Assembly: GCF_946885955.1 (NCBI RefSeq)
Contig: NZ_CAMPHI010000004.1
Span: 1 to 64,000, forward strand
Source: an uncultured Pseudomonas sp.
GTDB lineage: Bacteria; Pseudomonadota; Gammaproteobacteria; Pseudomonadales; Pseudomonadaceae
Reading direction: 5' to 3'
DNA: 64,000 bases
The notes beneath the pieces were generated by a model. It saw only the letters and a list, made by a program, of their open reading frames with translations, was not told the origin of the DNA and did not search any database. Position numbers and translations under genes: made by a program. Of this stretch, positions 17,222 to 25,328 are shown in pieces (position 1 is the first letter of the stretch; the number at the start of each line of letters is the position of its first letter).

Positions 17222-17251
17222 TATTTAATTAACTCAGCAATTAATTAAATA
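17222..17251. promoter_or_regulatory. AT-rich inverted repeat, likely operator of the adjacent TetR gene
   Basis: TATTTAATTAA (17222-17232) and TTAATTAAATA (17241-17251) are perfect inverted repeats separated by eight bases, ending 6 bases before the TetR start codon. This stands out strongly in GC-rich surroundings. The position fits autorepression of the tetR-hlyD-ABC operon. Confidence 0.75.
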
Positions 17252-17257
17252 CCGACC

Positions 17258-17899
17258 ATGAGCACACCCAAAGCCGGCCGCCCGGCCGGTCGTCCGGCAG
17301 CGGACCATCAGGTGCAGCGCGAGCAATTGCTCGATGTCGCCACCGAAACCTTCGCCCATATCGGTATCCGCGCGGCCAGCCTGCGGGCGATCGCCGAGCG
17401 GGCGGGGGTGACTCCGGCGCTGCTCAACTACTACTTCGGCGGCAAGCAGAAGCTGGTCAGCGCCATGGTCGAGGAGCGCTTTCTGCCGCTGCTGGGCACG
17501 CTTGGCGCAGACCTGCAGCAGAGCGGCGACGACCCGCGCGAACTGGTCGCCCGGTTCGTCCGCGGGCTCAGTCGGATCGTCGCCGAGCACCCGTGGATTC
17601 CGCCGCTGTGGGTGCGTGAAATCCTCTGCGAAGGCGGCGTATTGCGCGCCCAGTTGACCAGCCGCATCGCGCCCATGGTGCCGCTGCTGCTGGCCAGGCG
17701 GTTCGCCACGGCGCAAGCCGAGGGCAAGCTGAATCCGGCGCTCGATCCACGCCTGCTGGTGGTCTCATTGATTGGGGTAACCATGCTGCCATATGCCGCC
17801 GCGCCGATCTGGCGCGACGTGTTCGCCAACCCGGAGATCGGCAACGAGACCTTGGTGGCCCATACCCTGGCGCTGCTGCAACACGGAATGGAGGTCTGA
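17258..17899 (+). CDS. TetR-family regulator (CecR/YbiH-like)
   Basis: This 213-residue repressor has an N-terminal HTH (VATETFAHIGIRAASLRAIA and GVTPALLNYYFGGKQKLV) and a ligand-binding C-terminus with the WIPPLWVREILCEGG segment seen in CecR-type regulators of ybhGFSR exporters. It is the first gene of a four-gene operon (adaptor, ATPase, permease) and ends one base before the adaptor. A 30-bp palindrome directly upstream is the probable operator. The ATG has almost no Shine-Dalgarno, so translation may be weak. Confidence 0.87.
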   Translation: MSTPKAGRPAGRPAADHQVQREQLLDVATETFAHIGIRAASLRAIAERAGVTPALLNYYFGGKQKLVSAMVEERFLPLLGTLGADLQQSGDDPRELVARFVRGLSRIVAEHPWIPPLWVREILCEGGVLRAQLTSRIAPMVPLLLARRFATAQAEGKLNPALDPRLLVVSLIGVTMLPYAAAPIWRDVFANPEIGNETLVAHTLALLQHGMEV

Positions 17900-17900
17900 G

Positions 17901-18860
17901 ATGCACAAACTGCTGCTTGTCGGCGTACTGCTCGCCAGTGTTGGCGGTTGCGGCGCGGCCGACGAAAAACTCCTCGGCACCCTGGAATGGGACCGCATCG
18001 GTCTGCCCGCCGAGGCCTCGGAAGCCATCCTGAGCCGCAATGTCGTCGAAGGCCAACGGGTCGAGGCCGGCCAGTTGCTGCTCGAGCTCGATCCGCGCCG
18101 GCAGGACACGCGCATCGCCCAGGCCGGCGCCGAAGTGGCCCAGGCCCAGGCCCGTCTGGCCGAACTGAGCAACGGCGCACGCAGCGAAAGCATCGAAGCG
18201 GCGCGCGCCGACCTGGCGCGCAACCGGGCGCAGGAGCTCGACGCCGAACGCAGCTTTCAGCGTATCGCCGCGCTGTACCAACGCAAGCAGGTGGCCATTG
18301 CCGAGCTCGATCGCACACGCGCAGCCCGCGATCAGGCCCGCGCCGCGACCCGCGCCGCCGACGCGCAACTGAACGAGCTGCTCAACGGCACGCGCCCGGA
18401 ACAGGTGCAACAAGCCGCGGCCGCACTCGAGGCGGCCCGCAGCAACCTGATGCAACTGCAACTGAGCCGCGACCACTTGAGCCTGCGCGCGCCCCGCGCG
18501 GCGGTGGTCGATGCGCTGCCGTTCAAGGTTGGCGACCAGCCACCGGCCGGTGCCGAACTGGTCAGCCTGCTGGTCGGCGAGGCGCCCTATGCGCTGGTCT
18601 TCGTGCCGGCCAGCCTGCGCGCGCAGATCGCCGTCGGCGACCCGATGCGGGTTTGGGTCGAAGGCATCGAGCAGCCCTTCCCCGCCCATGTGCGCAGTAT
18701 CCGCAGCGAAGCCAGCTTCACGCCCTACTACGCCCTCACCGGCGACGATGCCAGCCGCCTGATGTACCGCAGCGAACTGCTGCTGGATGGCGCCGAGGCG
18801 CGGCGTTTGCCCGCCGGCCTGCCCCTGCATGCGGAGCGCGCGACCGATGAACAGCGATGA
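17901..18860 (+). CDS. HlyD-family periplasmic adaptor, probable lipoprotein
   Basis: This 319-residue adaptor joins the inner-membrane ABC exporter to an outer-membrane channel. The N-terminus has a signal with a possible lipobox (LLASVGGC). Then come a biotinyl-lipoyl-like segment (ILSRNVVEGQRVEAGQLLLEL), a long coiled-coil hairpin (residues about 70-190, rich in A, R, Q, E) and a second barrel half. It resembles YbhG. I start at the ATG after GGAGGTCTGAG, 1 base past the TetR stop. Its end overlaps the ATPase gene by 14 bases. Confidence 0.87.
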   Translation: MHKLLLVGVLLASVGGCGAADEKLLGTLEWDRIGLPAEASEAILSRNVVEGQRVEAGQLLLELDPRRQDTRIAQAGAEVAQAQARLAELSNGARSESIEAARADLARNRAQELDAERSFQRIAALYQRKQVAIAELDRTRAARDQARAATRAADAQLNELLNGTRPEQVQQAAAALEAARSNLMQLQLSRDHLSLRAPRAAVVDALPFKVGDQPPAGAELVSLLVGEAPYALVFVPASLRAQIAVGDPMRVWVEGIEQPFPAHVRSIRSEASFTPYYALTGDDASRLMYRSELLLDGAEARRLPAGLPLHAERATDEQR

Positions 18861-19782
18861 GTTGGTGATTCGCGCCCGCGGCCTGAGCAAACGTTTCGGC
18901 GCGCTCACCGCGGTCGACCACCTCGACCTCAGCGTACGCCGCGCCGAGATCTTCGGTTTTCTCGGGCCCAACGGCTGCGGCAAATCCACCACCATCCGCA
19001 TGCTCTGCGGCCTGCTGCGGCCCAGCGAAGGCGAAGTCGAGGTACTCGGCCACCAGATCCCGCGTGATGCCGAAGCGCTGAAGCGGCGCATCGGTTACAT
19101 GACCCAGAAGTTCTCCCTGTATGAGGACCTCACGGTCATGGAGAATCTCGAGTTTCTCGCCGCTATCCAGGGGCTCGACCGGCGTCGGACCCGGCAACGC
19201 ATCGACGAGTTGCTGCAGCGCTACTGGCTGAGCGAACAACGCGAGCAGCGCGCCGGCACCATGAGCGGCGGGCAGAGGCAGCGGCTGGCGCTGGCCGGCG
19301 CGGTGCTGCACGAGCCCGACCTGCTGCTGTTGGATGAACCGACCAGCGCCGTGGACCCGCAGTCGCGTCGGGAATTCTGGGATTCGCTGTTCGAGTTGTC
19401 CGAAACCGGCGTCACCCTGCTGGTCTCCACCCACTACATGGACGAAGCCGAGCGCTGCACCCGCCTGGGCATACTCGATGCCGGCCGGCTGGTCGCCGAC
19501 GGCAGCCCGCGCGAACTGATGGACGCCCTGCCCGGCCAACCACTGCTGGTCGATTGCGCGCAGCCGGGCCTGGCGCAACGCGCACTGCGCGACCACCCGA
19601 AGGTCCAGGCGATGGCCCAGATCGGCGCCACCCTGCGCCTGCTGTGCAGCGGCGATGACGCCCGCGACGACATCGCCGCGACCCTGCGCGGCGCCGGTAT
19701 CGAGGCCGAGGTGCAGAACGGCAGAGCCAATCTGGAGGACGTCTTCGTCTCGGTCACCCGCAAGCCGGTGGAGGCCACATGA
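18847..19782 (+). CDS. ABC transporter ATP-binding protein (YbhF/DrrA-like)
   Basis: This 311-residue cytoplasmic ATPase powers the exporter. The Walker A is GPNGCGKST, the Q-loop lies in YMTQKFSLYEDL, the signature is MSGGQRQR, the Walker B is LLLLDEPTSAVD, and the switch His is in VSTHYMDEA. The C-terminal ~90 residues form the extra domain usual in DrrA/CcmA-type ATPases. It contains one nucleotide-binding domain, whereas E. coli YbhF has two. It overlaps the adaptor gene by 14 bases and the permease gene by 4, so the subunits are coupled. Confidence 0.9.
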   Translation: MNSDELVIRARGLSKRFGALTAVDHLDLSVRRAEIFGFLGPNGCGKSTTIRMLCGLLRPSEGEVEVLGHQIPRDAEALKRRIGYMTQKFSLYEDLTVMENLEFLAAIQGLDRRRTRQRIDELLQRYWLSEQREQRAGTMSGGQRQRLALAGAVLHEPDLLLLDEPTSAVDPQSRREFWDSLFELSETGVTLLVSTHYMDEAERCTRLGILDAGRLVADGSPRELMDALPGQPLLVDCAQPGLAQRALRDHPKVQAMAQIGATLRLLCSGDDARDDIAATLRGAGIEAEVQNGRANLEDVFVSVTRKPVEAT

Positions 19783-20858
19783 GGCTACGTCGCCTGGGCG
19801 CCATCGTACTCAAGGAGTTGCGCCAACTGCGCCGCGACAAGCTGACGTTCGCCATGATCGCCGGCATTCCGCTGCTGCAGCTGGTGCTGTTCGGCTATGC
19901 GATCAACCTCGATGTGCGCGGTATCGAAGCCGCGGTGCTGGACCAGGCCAACACCGCGCACTCACGCGAGGTGGTGGCGGAAATCGCCTCGAGCGGCGTG
20001 CTCGAAGTGCGCTATCGGCTGCACAGCCCGCAACAGGTCGACAGCCTGCTGCGCGAAGGGCGGATCAGCGCCGCGATAGTGGTGCCGACGGATTTCGAAG
20101 CGCGCCTGCAAAGTCGGCAGCAGCCACCGCTGCAACTGATCGTGGACGGCTCCGACCAGAGCGTGCAGGCCTCGGCGCGCCAGCTGGCCACTTACCCGCT
20201 GCCCGGCGCGGAGGCGCACCGGGGCGTTGAGGTGGTCAACTTCTACAACCCCGAACGCCTCGCGCCGCTGAATACGGTGCCCGGCCTGCTCGGGGTAATC
20301 CTGACCATGACCATGGTGATGTTCACCGCAGTGGCGCTGGTGCGCGAACGCGAGCATGGCAACCTGGAGCTGCTGATCGCCACGCCGGTATCCAGTTGGG
20401 AATTGATCATCGGCAAGGTTCTGCCATTCGTTGGCATCGGTCTGATCCAGGTCACGGTGATCCTGGTGGTCGGCCACTGGCTGTTCAGCGTGCCGGTGCG
20501 CGGTTCGCTGGTCGACCTGTATGGCGCCTCACTGATCTTTATCGTCGCCAGCCTGGCCCTGGGGGTGTTTATCTCGACCCTGGCGAGCACGCAGTTCCAG
20601 GCCATGCAGATGGCCTTCTTCACCTTTCTGCCGCAGATCCTGTTGTCCGGTTTCATGTTCCCGTTCGCCGGGATGCCCAAGGCGGCGCAATGGATAGCCG
20701 AGTTTCTGCCGCTCACCCACTACCTGCGTATCACCCGTGGGGTGATGCTGCGCAATGCCGGCTTCGCCGAGCTGTGGAGCGAAGTGCTGGTGCTGCTGGT
20801 GTTTTGCGTGGTGCTGCTGGGGCTGTCGGTGGCACGCGTGCAGAAGCGCCTGGACTGA
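19779..20858 (+). CDS. ABC-2 type permease
   Basis: This 359-residue inner-membrane permease has an N-terminal helix (FAMIAGIPLLQLVLFGYAINL), a large periplasmic domain (residues about 45-170) and a C-terminal group of five helices, with EREHGNLELLIATPVSSWELI in the coupling region, as in YbhS/YbhR. E. coli uses two such permeases; here only one is present, so it probably works as a homodimer. Substrates of related systems include drugs and cations. Confidence 0.87.
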   Translation: MRLRRLGAIVLKELRQLRRDKLTFAMIAGIPLLQLVLFGYAINLDVRGIEAAVLDQANTAHSREVVAEIASSGVLEVRYRLHSPQQVDSLLREGRISAAIVVPTDFEARLQSRQQPPLQLIVDGSDQSVQASARQLATYPLPGAEAHRGVEVVNFYNPERLAPLNTVPGLLGVILTMTMVMFTAVALVREREHGNLELLIATPVSSWELIIGKVLPFVGIGLIQVTVILVVGHWLFSVPVRGSLVDLYGASLIFIVASLALGVFISTLASTQFQAMQMAFFTFLPQILLSGFMFPFAGMPKAAQWIAEFLPLTHYLRITRGVMLRNAGFAELWSEVLVLLVFCVVLLGLSVARVQKRLD

Positions 20859-20870
20859 CCTGCACAGGCC

Positions 20871-21272
20871 TCAGATGTCGCGAAACAGGTCGTGGGCGTC
20901 GAGCAGGCGGTAGGCGATTTCCGGACGCTTCTCCAGGCCGCGGCGGATCGCGGCGGGAATCGCCTGGCGAGTCTTGCGGCAGAGGCCGGGCAGCTCGTCG
21001 ATCTGGATGACGATGCCGCGCATGCTGCGCACTTCGTTGAAGCCCGGCGCGACGCTGAGGCGGATACCCAACTGTTCGAACAGACGCTGCTGGATTTTTT
21101 CCAGGTCGGCCAGACTTTGCAGATTTTCCAGGCGTTCGAGCAGGCGTTTTTCTTCCGGGCGGGTCAGCAGCAGGATGCGCGTATCGGCGCCGGGGGTTTC
21201 CAGCAGGCGTTCGAGCCCGCAGCTGCAAAGGCCCGGCGGACAGGTTTGGCGAATCGGCAAGGAGGCGGTCAT
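20871..21272 (-). CDS. Conserved hypothetical protein with N-terminal Cys cluster
   Basis: This 133-residue cytoplasmic protein begins MTASLPIRQTCPPGLCSCG; the CX4CXC cluster could bind a metal or iron-sulfur cluster. The rest is mostly helical with many Glu, Leu and Arg residues (LERLENLQSLADLEKIQQRLF). I do not recognise a named family. It converges on the exporter operon with 12 bases between and its promoter faces the cyd block. I cannot tell whether it is linked to either. Confidence 0.6.
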   Translation of the reverse strand: MTASLPIRQTCPPGLCSCGLERLLETPGADTRILLLTRPEEKRLLERLENLQSLADLEKIQQRLFEQLGIRLSVAPGFNEVRSMRGIVIQIDELPGLCRKTRQAIPAAIRRGLEKRPEIAYRLLDAHDLFRDI

Positions 21273-21335
21273 GGGCTCCGATCATAGCCATGCCGGGGCG
21301 CTGTTGCCTATCCGCGCTTGGCGGCTTTCGTCACC

Positions 21336-21475
21336 TCATCTCCAGATAGCCCTGGCCGCCCGGCGCGCCGATCAGGCCTATCGGGCCTTATCAATTGGAA
21401 ATGAGCCGCCATCCAGGCCTGCGCCTGGAAGTCGACGCCCTGTTCAGCGACTGCGAACGGCGTGGGCCGCACCGG
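21336..21475 (-). pseudogene. Decayed 3' fragment of an attH-like lipocalin-domain gene
   Basis: The DNA from 21336 to 21389 matches the 3' end of the intact attH-like gene (26038-26091) with 4 mismatches in 54 bases. Weaker similarity continues through CCATCCAGGCCTGCG to about 21475. On the minus strand it encodes AEQGVDFQAQAWM and, after a frameshift, IGAPGGQGYLEM, equivalent to the C-terminus of the intact protein. Only about 45 codons remain, with no start. Confidence 0.75.
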
Positions 21476-21516
21476 CATTCGCCGATCTACTGATCTGTAT
21501 CAATGGCGCGGCCAAC

Positions 21517-21532
21517 ATACCCCCATGGGTAT
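21517..21532. promoter_or_regulatory. CsoR/FrmR-type operator upstream of the cyd operon
   Basis: ATACCCCCATGGGTAT has the C-tract flanked by AT/TA ends typical of CsoR/RcnR/FrmR-family operators. It differs at only 2 of 16 positions from ATACCCCCACGAGTAT at 25906-25921, upstream of the operon that encodes a CsoR-family repressor. It lies 78 bases before the cydP start, where a promoter is expected. Confidence 0.72.
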
Positions 21533-21610
21533 CAATTAATATTGTTTTGCCACGCGCCGTCGCCGGACACCAAGCCGACGTTACGTCGGTGCAGAACCCG
21601 GAGTACCCGC

Positions 21611-21829
21611 ATGACCGACAACGCCCCCAAGTCCCCATGGCGCACGCCGCTGGTGCGCGAGATCGGCGCCATCGTGCTGATCAAGCTGGTCATCCTGTTC
21701 AGTATCAAGGCCATCTGGTTCCCCGCACCCACGGTGCCCGAACACGGCACCGAGCGGTTTGCCGGCCACCTGTTAGGCACCCTTGCCCCGCCCCCTTCAT
21801 CACTAGCCACTGAGGAGAAACCGAGATGA
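21611..21829 (+). CDS. cydP: Cytochrome bd oxidase small subunit CydP
   Basis: This 72-residue single-pass membrane protein ([22 protein letters not shown], residues about 17-38) matches the CydP group of small proteins encoded just before cydA. Members are thought to join or stabilise the bd oxidase. The ATG follows GGAG with 7 bases of spacing, and the stop overlaps the cydA start in ATGA, giving translational coupling. The function is inferred from position and topology; the family name is from memory. Confidence 0.75.
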   Translation: MTDNAPKSPWRTPLVREIGAIVLIKLVILFSIKAIWFPAPTVPEHGTERFAGHLLGTLAPPPSSLATEEKPR

Positions 21830-23400
21830 TCTCGGAATCCGTCGTCGACCTCTCGCGCCTGCAATTCGCAATAACCGCGATGTACCACTTCCTCTTCGTG
21901 CCCTTGACCTTGGGGTTGGCATTTTTGCTGGCGATCATGGAGTCGGTCTATGTCATGACCGGCAAGCAGGTCTACCAGGACATGGTCAAATTCTGGGGCA
22001 AGTTGTTCGGCATCAACTTCGCCTTGGGCGTCACCACCGGGCTGACCATGGAGTTCCAGTTCGGCACCAACTGGGCTTATTACAGCCACTATGTCGGCGA
22101 CATCTTCGGCGCCCCGCTGGCTATCGAAGGCTTGATGGCGTTCTTCCTCGAGTCGACCTTTATCGGCCTGTTCTTCTTCGGTTGGGACCGCCTGACCCGG
22201 GTACAGCACCTGGCCGTCACCTGGCTGGTCGCCATCGGCTCGAACATGTCGGCGTTGTGGATTCTGATCGCCAACGGCTGGATGCAGAACCCGGTGGGCG
22301 CGGAATTCAACTTCGAAACCATGCGCATGGAGCTGACCGACTTCGGCGCCCTGCTGTTCAACCCGGTGGCCCAGGTCAAGTTCGTCCATACCGTTTCCGC
22401 CGGCTACGTGACCGGGGCGATCTTCGTGCTGGCCATCTCCAGCTATTACCTGCTGAAGAAACGCGACCTGCCGTTCGCCCGTCGCTCCTTCGCCATCGCC
22501 GCGGTGTTCGGCCTGGCCTCGACCCTGTCGGTGATCATCCTCGGCGATGAGTCCGGCTATGAAATCGGCGACGTGCAGAAAACCAAACTGGCGGCCATTG
22601 AGGCCGAGTGGGAAACCGAAGAGGCGCCCGCCGCCTTCACCCTGTTCGGTTTGCCCAACCAGCAAGCCCAGCGCACCGACTACGCAGTGAAAATCCCCTA
22701 TGCCATGGGCATCGTCGCTACCCGCTCGCTGGATCAGCAGGTCACCGGCATCAAGGACCTGATCAAGCAGCATGAGGCGCGCATTCGCAACGGCATGATC
22801 GCTTATGGCTTGCTGCAACGTCTGCGCACCGGCGACAAGAGCGCGGCCACCATCGCCGCCTTCGATGCGGTCAAACAGGATCTCGGCTACGGCCTGCTGC
22901 TGAAGAAATACACCCCGGCAGTGGTCGATGCCAGCGAGGAGCAGATCAGGCTCGCGTCCCTGGATACCATCCCCAACGTCGCCACTATGTTCTGGACCTT
23001 CCGCACCATGGTCGCCGCCGGCTTCCTCATGCTGCTGTTGTTCGCCCTGGCCGCCTGGGCCTCGGTGAAGCGCGATGCCGAGAACAAACCCTGGCTGCTC
23101 AAGTTCGCCCTGCTCAGCCTGCCGCTGCCGTGGATCGCCGCGCAGACCGGATGGATCGTCGCCGAGCATGGCCGTCAGCCCTGGTCGATCGCCGAAGTCC
23201 TGCCCGTGCACCTGTCGGCCTCATCGCTCAGCGCAGCCGATGTCTGGGGTTCGCTGGCGGCGCTGATCGCCTTCTACAGCGTGCTGCTGGTGGTTGAGAT
23301 GTACCTGATGATCAAGTTCGCGCGCCTCGGCCCATCCAGCCTGCATAGCGGTCGTTATCACTTTGAGCGTGGCGTCGCCGCTCAAGCCGTCAGCGCTTAG
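21826..23400 (+). CDS. cydA: Cytochrome bd ubiquinol oxidase subunit I
   Basis: This 524-residue membrane subunit oxidises quinol and carries the three haems that reduce O2 to water. His21 in AMYHFLF is the usual haem d/b595-side ligand, QVKFVHT holds another axial His, and [14 protein letters not shown] the conserved Glu. It has the long Q-loop typical of E. coli CydA ([16 protein letters not shown] to [12 protein letters not shown]), unlike the short-loop CioA expected in many pseudomonads. A strong GAGGAGAAA precedes the ATG. An upstream CsoR-type operator suggests control by the repressor at 25.1 kb. Confidence 0.95.
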   Translation: MISESVVDLSRLQFAITAMYHFLFVPLTLGLAFLLAIMESVYVMTGKQVYQDMVKFWGKLFGINFALGVTTGLTMEFQFGTNWAYYSHYVGDIFGAPLAIEGLMAFFLESTFIGLFFFGWDRLTRVQHLAVTWLVAIGSNMSALWILIANGWMQNPVGAEFNFETMRMELTDFGALLFNPVAQVKFVHTVSAGYVTGAIFVLAISSYYLLKKRDLPFARRSFAIAAVFGLASTLSVIILGDESGYEIGDVQKTKLAAIEAEWETEEAPAAFTLFGLPNQQAQRTDYAVKIPYAMGIVATRSLDQQVTGIKDLIKQHEARIRNGMIAYGLLQRLRTGDKSAATIAAFDAVKQDLGYGLLLKKYTPAVVDASEEQIRLASLDTIPNVATMFWTFRTMVAAGFLMLLLFALAAWASVKRDAENKPWLLKFALLSLPLPWIAAQTGWIVAEHGRQPWSIAEVLPVHLSASSLSAADVWGSLAALIAFYSVLLVVEMYLMIKFARLGPSSLHSGRYHFERGVAAQAVSA

Positions 23401-23410
23401 GGAGAACAGC

Positions 23411-24550
23411 ATGTTTGATTACGAAAGCTTGAAACTGATCTGGTGGGTGCTGGTCGGCGTACTGCTGATCGGCTTCGCCCTGACCGACGGCTTCGACATG
23501 GGCGCCATGGCGCTTATGCCCTTCGTCGGCAAGACCGACAATGAACGCCGCGTGGCGATCAACACCATCGCGCCGCACTGGGATGGCAATCAGGTCTGGT
23601 TTATCACCGCTGGCGGGGCGATTTTCGCCGCCTGGCCAATCGTCTATGCCGTGGCCTTCTCCGGCCTGTACTGGGCGATGCTGGCGGTGCTGTTCGCGCT
23701 GTTCTGCCGCCCGGTGGGCTTCGACTACCGCAGCAAGCTGGAGAACCAGAAGTGGCGCACGACCTGGGACTGGGCGCTGTTCGTCGGCGGCGCGGCACCC
23801 GCACTGTTGTTTGGCGTGGCCTTCGGCAACCTGTTCCTGGGCCTGCCCTTCCGCCTCGATGAGCTGATGCGTTCCAGCTACGAAGGCTCGTTCTTCGGTC
23901 TGTTGCACCCATTCGCCCTGCTCGCCGGCGTGGTGAGCCTGAGCATGCTGTGCACCCATGGCGGCGCCTGGCTGATGATGCGCACCGATGCCGACCTGCA
24001 TGCCCGTTCGCGCAATGCCACCTGGTACTGCGCGATCCTGTACCTGATCGCTTTCGCCGGCGCCGGCGTCTGGCTAAGCCTGGGCATTACCGGCATGTCC
24101 CTGACCGGCGGCATCGATCCCGGCGGCGCGATCAATCCGCTGGCCAAGCAGGTGGCGTCGACCAACGTCGGCTGGCTCGCCAACTATCGCCAGTATCCAT
24201 TGACCATGCTGGCGCCCGTGCTGGGCTTGCTCGGTGGGCTGCTCGCCCTGTTCGGTTCCCAGGCCAACCGCGGTGCCGTGGCCTTTATCGGCAGCAGCCT
24301 GATGATCGTCGGCACCTTGTGTACCGCGGGCTTCGCGCTGTTTCCTTTCGTCTTTCCGTCGAGCATCGATCCGGCCTCGAGCCTGACCCTGTGGGATGCC
24401 GTATCGAGCCATAAGACCCTGGGCATCATGTTCGTCGTGGCCTGCATTTTCGTCCCGCTGATCCTGGCTTATACCCTGTGGTGCTACACGCGCATGTGGG
24501 GACGCCTGACCGATCGAAGCATCGAAGCCAACCCGCACGGGCTGTACTGA
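23411..24550 (+). CDS. cydB: Cytochrome bd ubiquinol oxidase subunit II
   Basis: This 379-residue membrane subunit pairs with CydA. It has the family opening FALTDGFDMGAMAL with the conserved Asp and Phe, HWDGNQVWFI, and nine hydrophobic helices. The length equals E. coli CydB (379). The ATG follows GGAGAACAGC, 10 bases after the cydA stop. The frame is open 48 bases upstream, but that lies inside cydA. Confidence 0.95.
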   Translation: MFDYESLKLIWWVLVGVLLIGFALTDGFDMGAMALMPFVGKTDNERRVAINTIAPHWDGNQVWFITAGGAIFAAWPIVYAVAFSGLYWAMLAVLFALFCRPVGFDYRSKLENQKWRTTWDWALFVGGAAPALLFGVAFGNLFLGLPFRLDELMRSSYEGSFFGLLHPFALLAGVVSLSMLCTHGGAWLMMRTDADLHARSRNATWYCAILYLIAFAGAGVWLSLGITGMSLTGGIDPGGAINPLAKQVASTNVGWLANYRQYPLTMLAPVLGLLGGLLALFGSQANRGAVAFIGSSLMIVGTLCTAGFALFPFVFPSSIDPASSLTLWDAVSSHKTLGIMFVVACIFVPLILAYTLWCYTRMWGRLTDRSIEANPHGLY

Positions 24551-24554
24551 TCGT

Positions 24555-24589
24555 TGCGCTTCGGCAGGCAAGTTCGCGGCCGAAGCGCA
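24555..24589. promoter_or_regulatory. Intercistronic hairpin between cydB and cydX
   Basis: TGCGCTTCGGC (24555-24565) pairs perfectly with GCCGAAGCGCA (24579-24589) across a 13-base loop, shortly after the cydB stop. No T-run follows, so it more likely protects mRNA ends or tunes the cydX/ybgE level than ends transcription. Confidence 0.6.
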
Positions 24590-24621
24590 CAACCCCCGCC
24601 TCGGCGGGCAAGGAGAATGCA

Positions 24622-24738
24622 ATGTGGTACTTCACCTGGATTCTGGGCGTGTTGCTGGCCTGCAGCTTCGGCATCATCAACGCCCTGTGGCTGGAAACGA
24701 CGCAGAACCTCGACGAAGAGGTGGCGGGTGACGACTGA
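24622..24738 (+). CDS. cydX: Cytochrome bd oxidase small subunit CydX
   Basis: This 38-residue single-helix subunit (MWYFTWILGVLLACSFGIIN, then ALWLE) is a clear CydX: MWYFxWILG and the conserved Glu after the helix are both present. CydX stabilises the haems of the bd oxidase. The ATG follows AAGGAGA. Its last codons overlap the ybgE-type gene by 11 bases. Confidence 0.93.
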   Translation: MWYFTWILGVLLACSFGIINALWLETTQNLDEEVAGDD

Positions 24739-25024
24739 GCCGCGCCCCTGGCTGGCGCGCGGTTACAGCCGTGCGCTATCGCTGCTGCTGGCGACGCCGC
24801 TGACGCTGATATTGCTGATCCACCCCGCGGCCATGCTGACCGCGGACGGCCACTACGACCATCGCCTGATCATGCTGAGCATGCTCGGCATCTCCAGCGG
24901 CTTTATCCATGGCGTAGGTTTCGACCCGATCGGCAGGCTGTGGAAGATCCTTTTCCACCCCATCGCCGGCTGGCTGCTGATGGGGTTGGGCTATGTCATC
25001 TTGTGGCAAGCCCAAAGCGCCTAG
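24728..25024 (+). CDS. ybgE: Cyd operon YbgE-family membrane protein
   Basis: This 98-residue protein has three hydrophobic segments (ALSLLLATPLTLILLIHPAAML, LIMLSMLGISSGFIHGVGF, PIAGWLLMGLGYVILW) and the GFIHGVGF motif of the YbgE family found at the ends of cyd operons. The start is a GTG inside cydX (VTTEPRPWLARG), which puts it in the expected coupled position. The molecular role is not established. Confidence 0.85.
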   Translation: MTTEPRPWLARGYSRALSLLLATPLTLILLIHPAAMLTADGHYDHRLIMLSMLGISSGFIHGVGFDPIGRLWKILFHPIAGWLLMGLGYVILWQAQSA

Positions 25025-25052
25025 CCCGAAGGGTGCGGCGTCGGCCAGGTAA

Positions 25053-25328
25053 TCAGGTGTATTTGGTGAAGATCGCGCGCACCTGGGCGAGCTTGTCCTG
25101 ATTGCTCTGCTCGGGGCTGAGAATCGCTTCCTCGGCCAGGCACACGAGCATTTCCTGGTAGGCCTTATCCAGGGCTTTGCGGGCGGCGCTGAACTGCTGA
25201 GCGACGGACTCGCATTCATCGCCGCGCTTGATCATCGCCTGAATGCCGCGCACCTGGCCCTCGACACGGGCCAGACGCTTGAGCAGGGAATCCCGGTGTT
25301 TCAGCTGTGCTGATTCAATCATTTCCAA
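25053..25328 (-). CDS. CsoR/RcnR/FrmR-family (DUF156) transcriptional repressor
   Basis: This 91-residue all-helical repressor has the family core LLKRLARVEGQVRGIQAMI and the conserved Cys39 after GDE. In CsoR, RcnR and FrmR a His follows Cys by 25 positions, and CsoR/CstR have a Cys at +29. Here those positions are Leu64 and Ala68, and a Cys (Cys63) sits at +24. Neither standard copper, nickel or formaldehyde ligands nor the CstR dithiol pair is intact, so the inducer is unclear. Its start overlaps the upstream haem-protein gene by 14 bases. Matching operators precede that operon and the cyd operon. Confidence 0.85.
   Translation of the reverse strand: MEMIESAQLKHRDSLLKRLARVEGQVRGIQAMIKRGDECESVAQQFSAARKALDKAYQEMLVCLAEEAILSPEQSNQDKLAQVRAIFTKYT

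Noticed and set aside
21532..23211. 559-codon open frame antisense to cydA
   Set aside because: It shadows the strongly conserved cydA and has no recognisable product.
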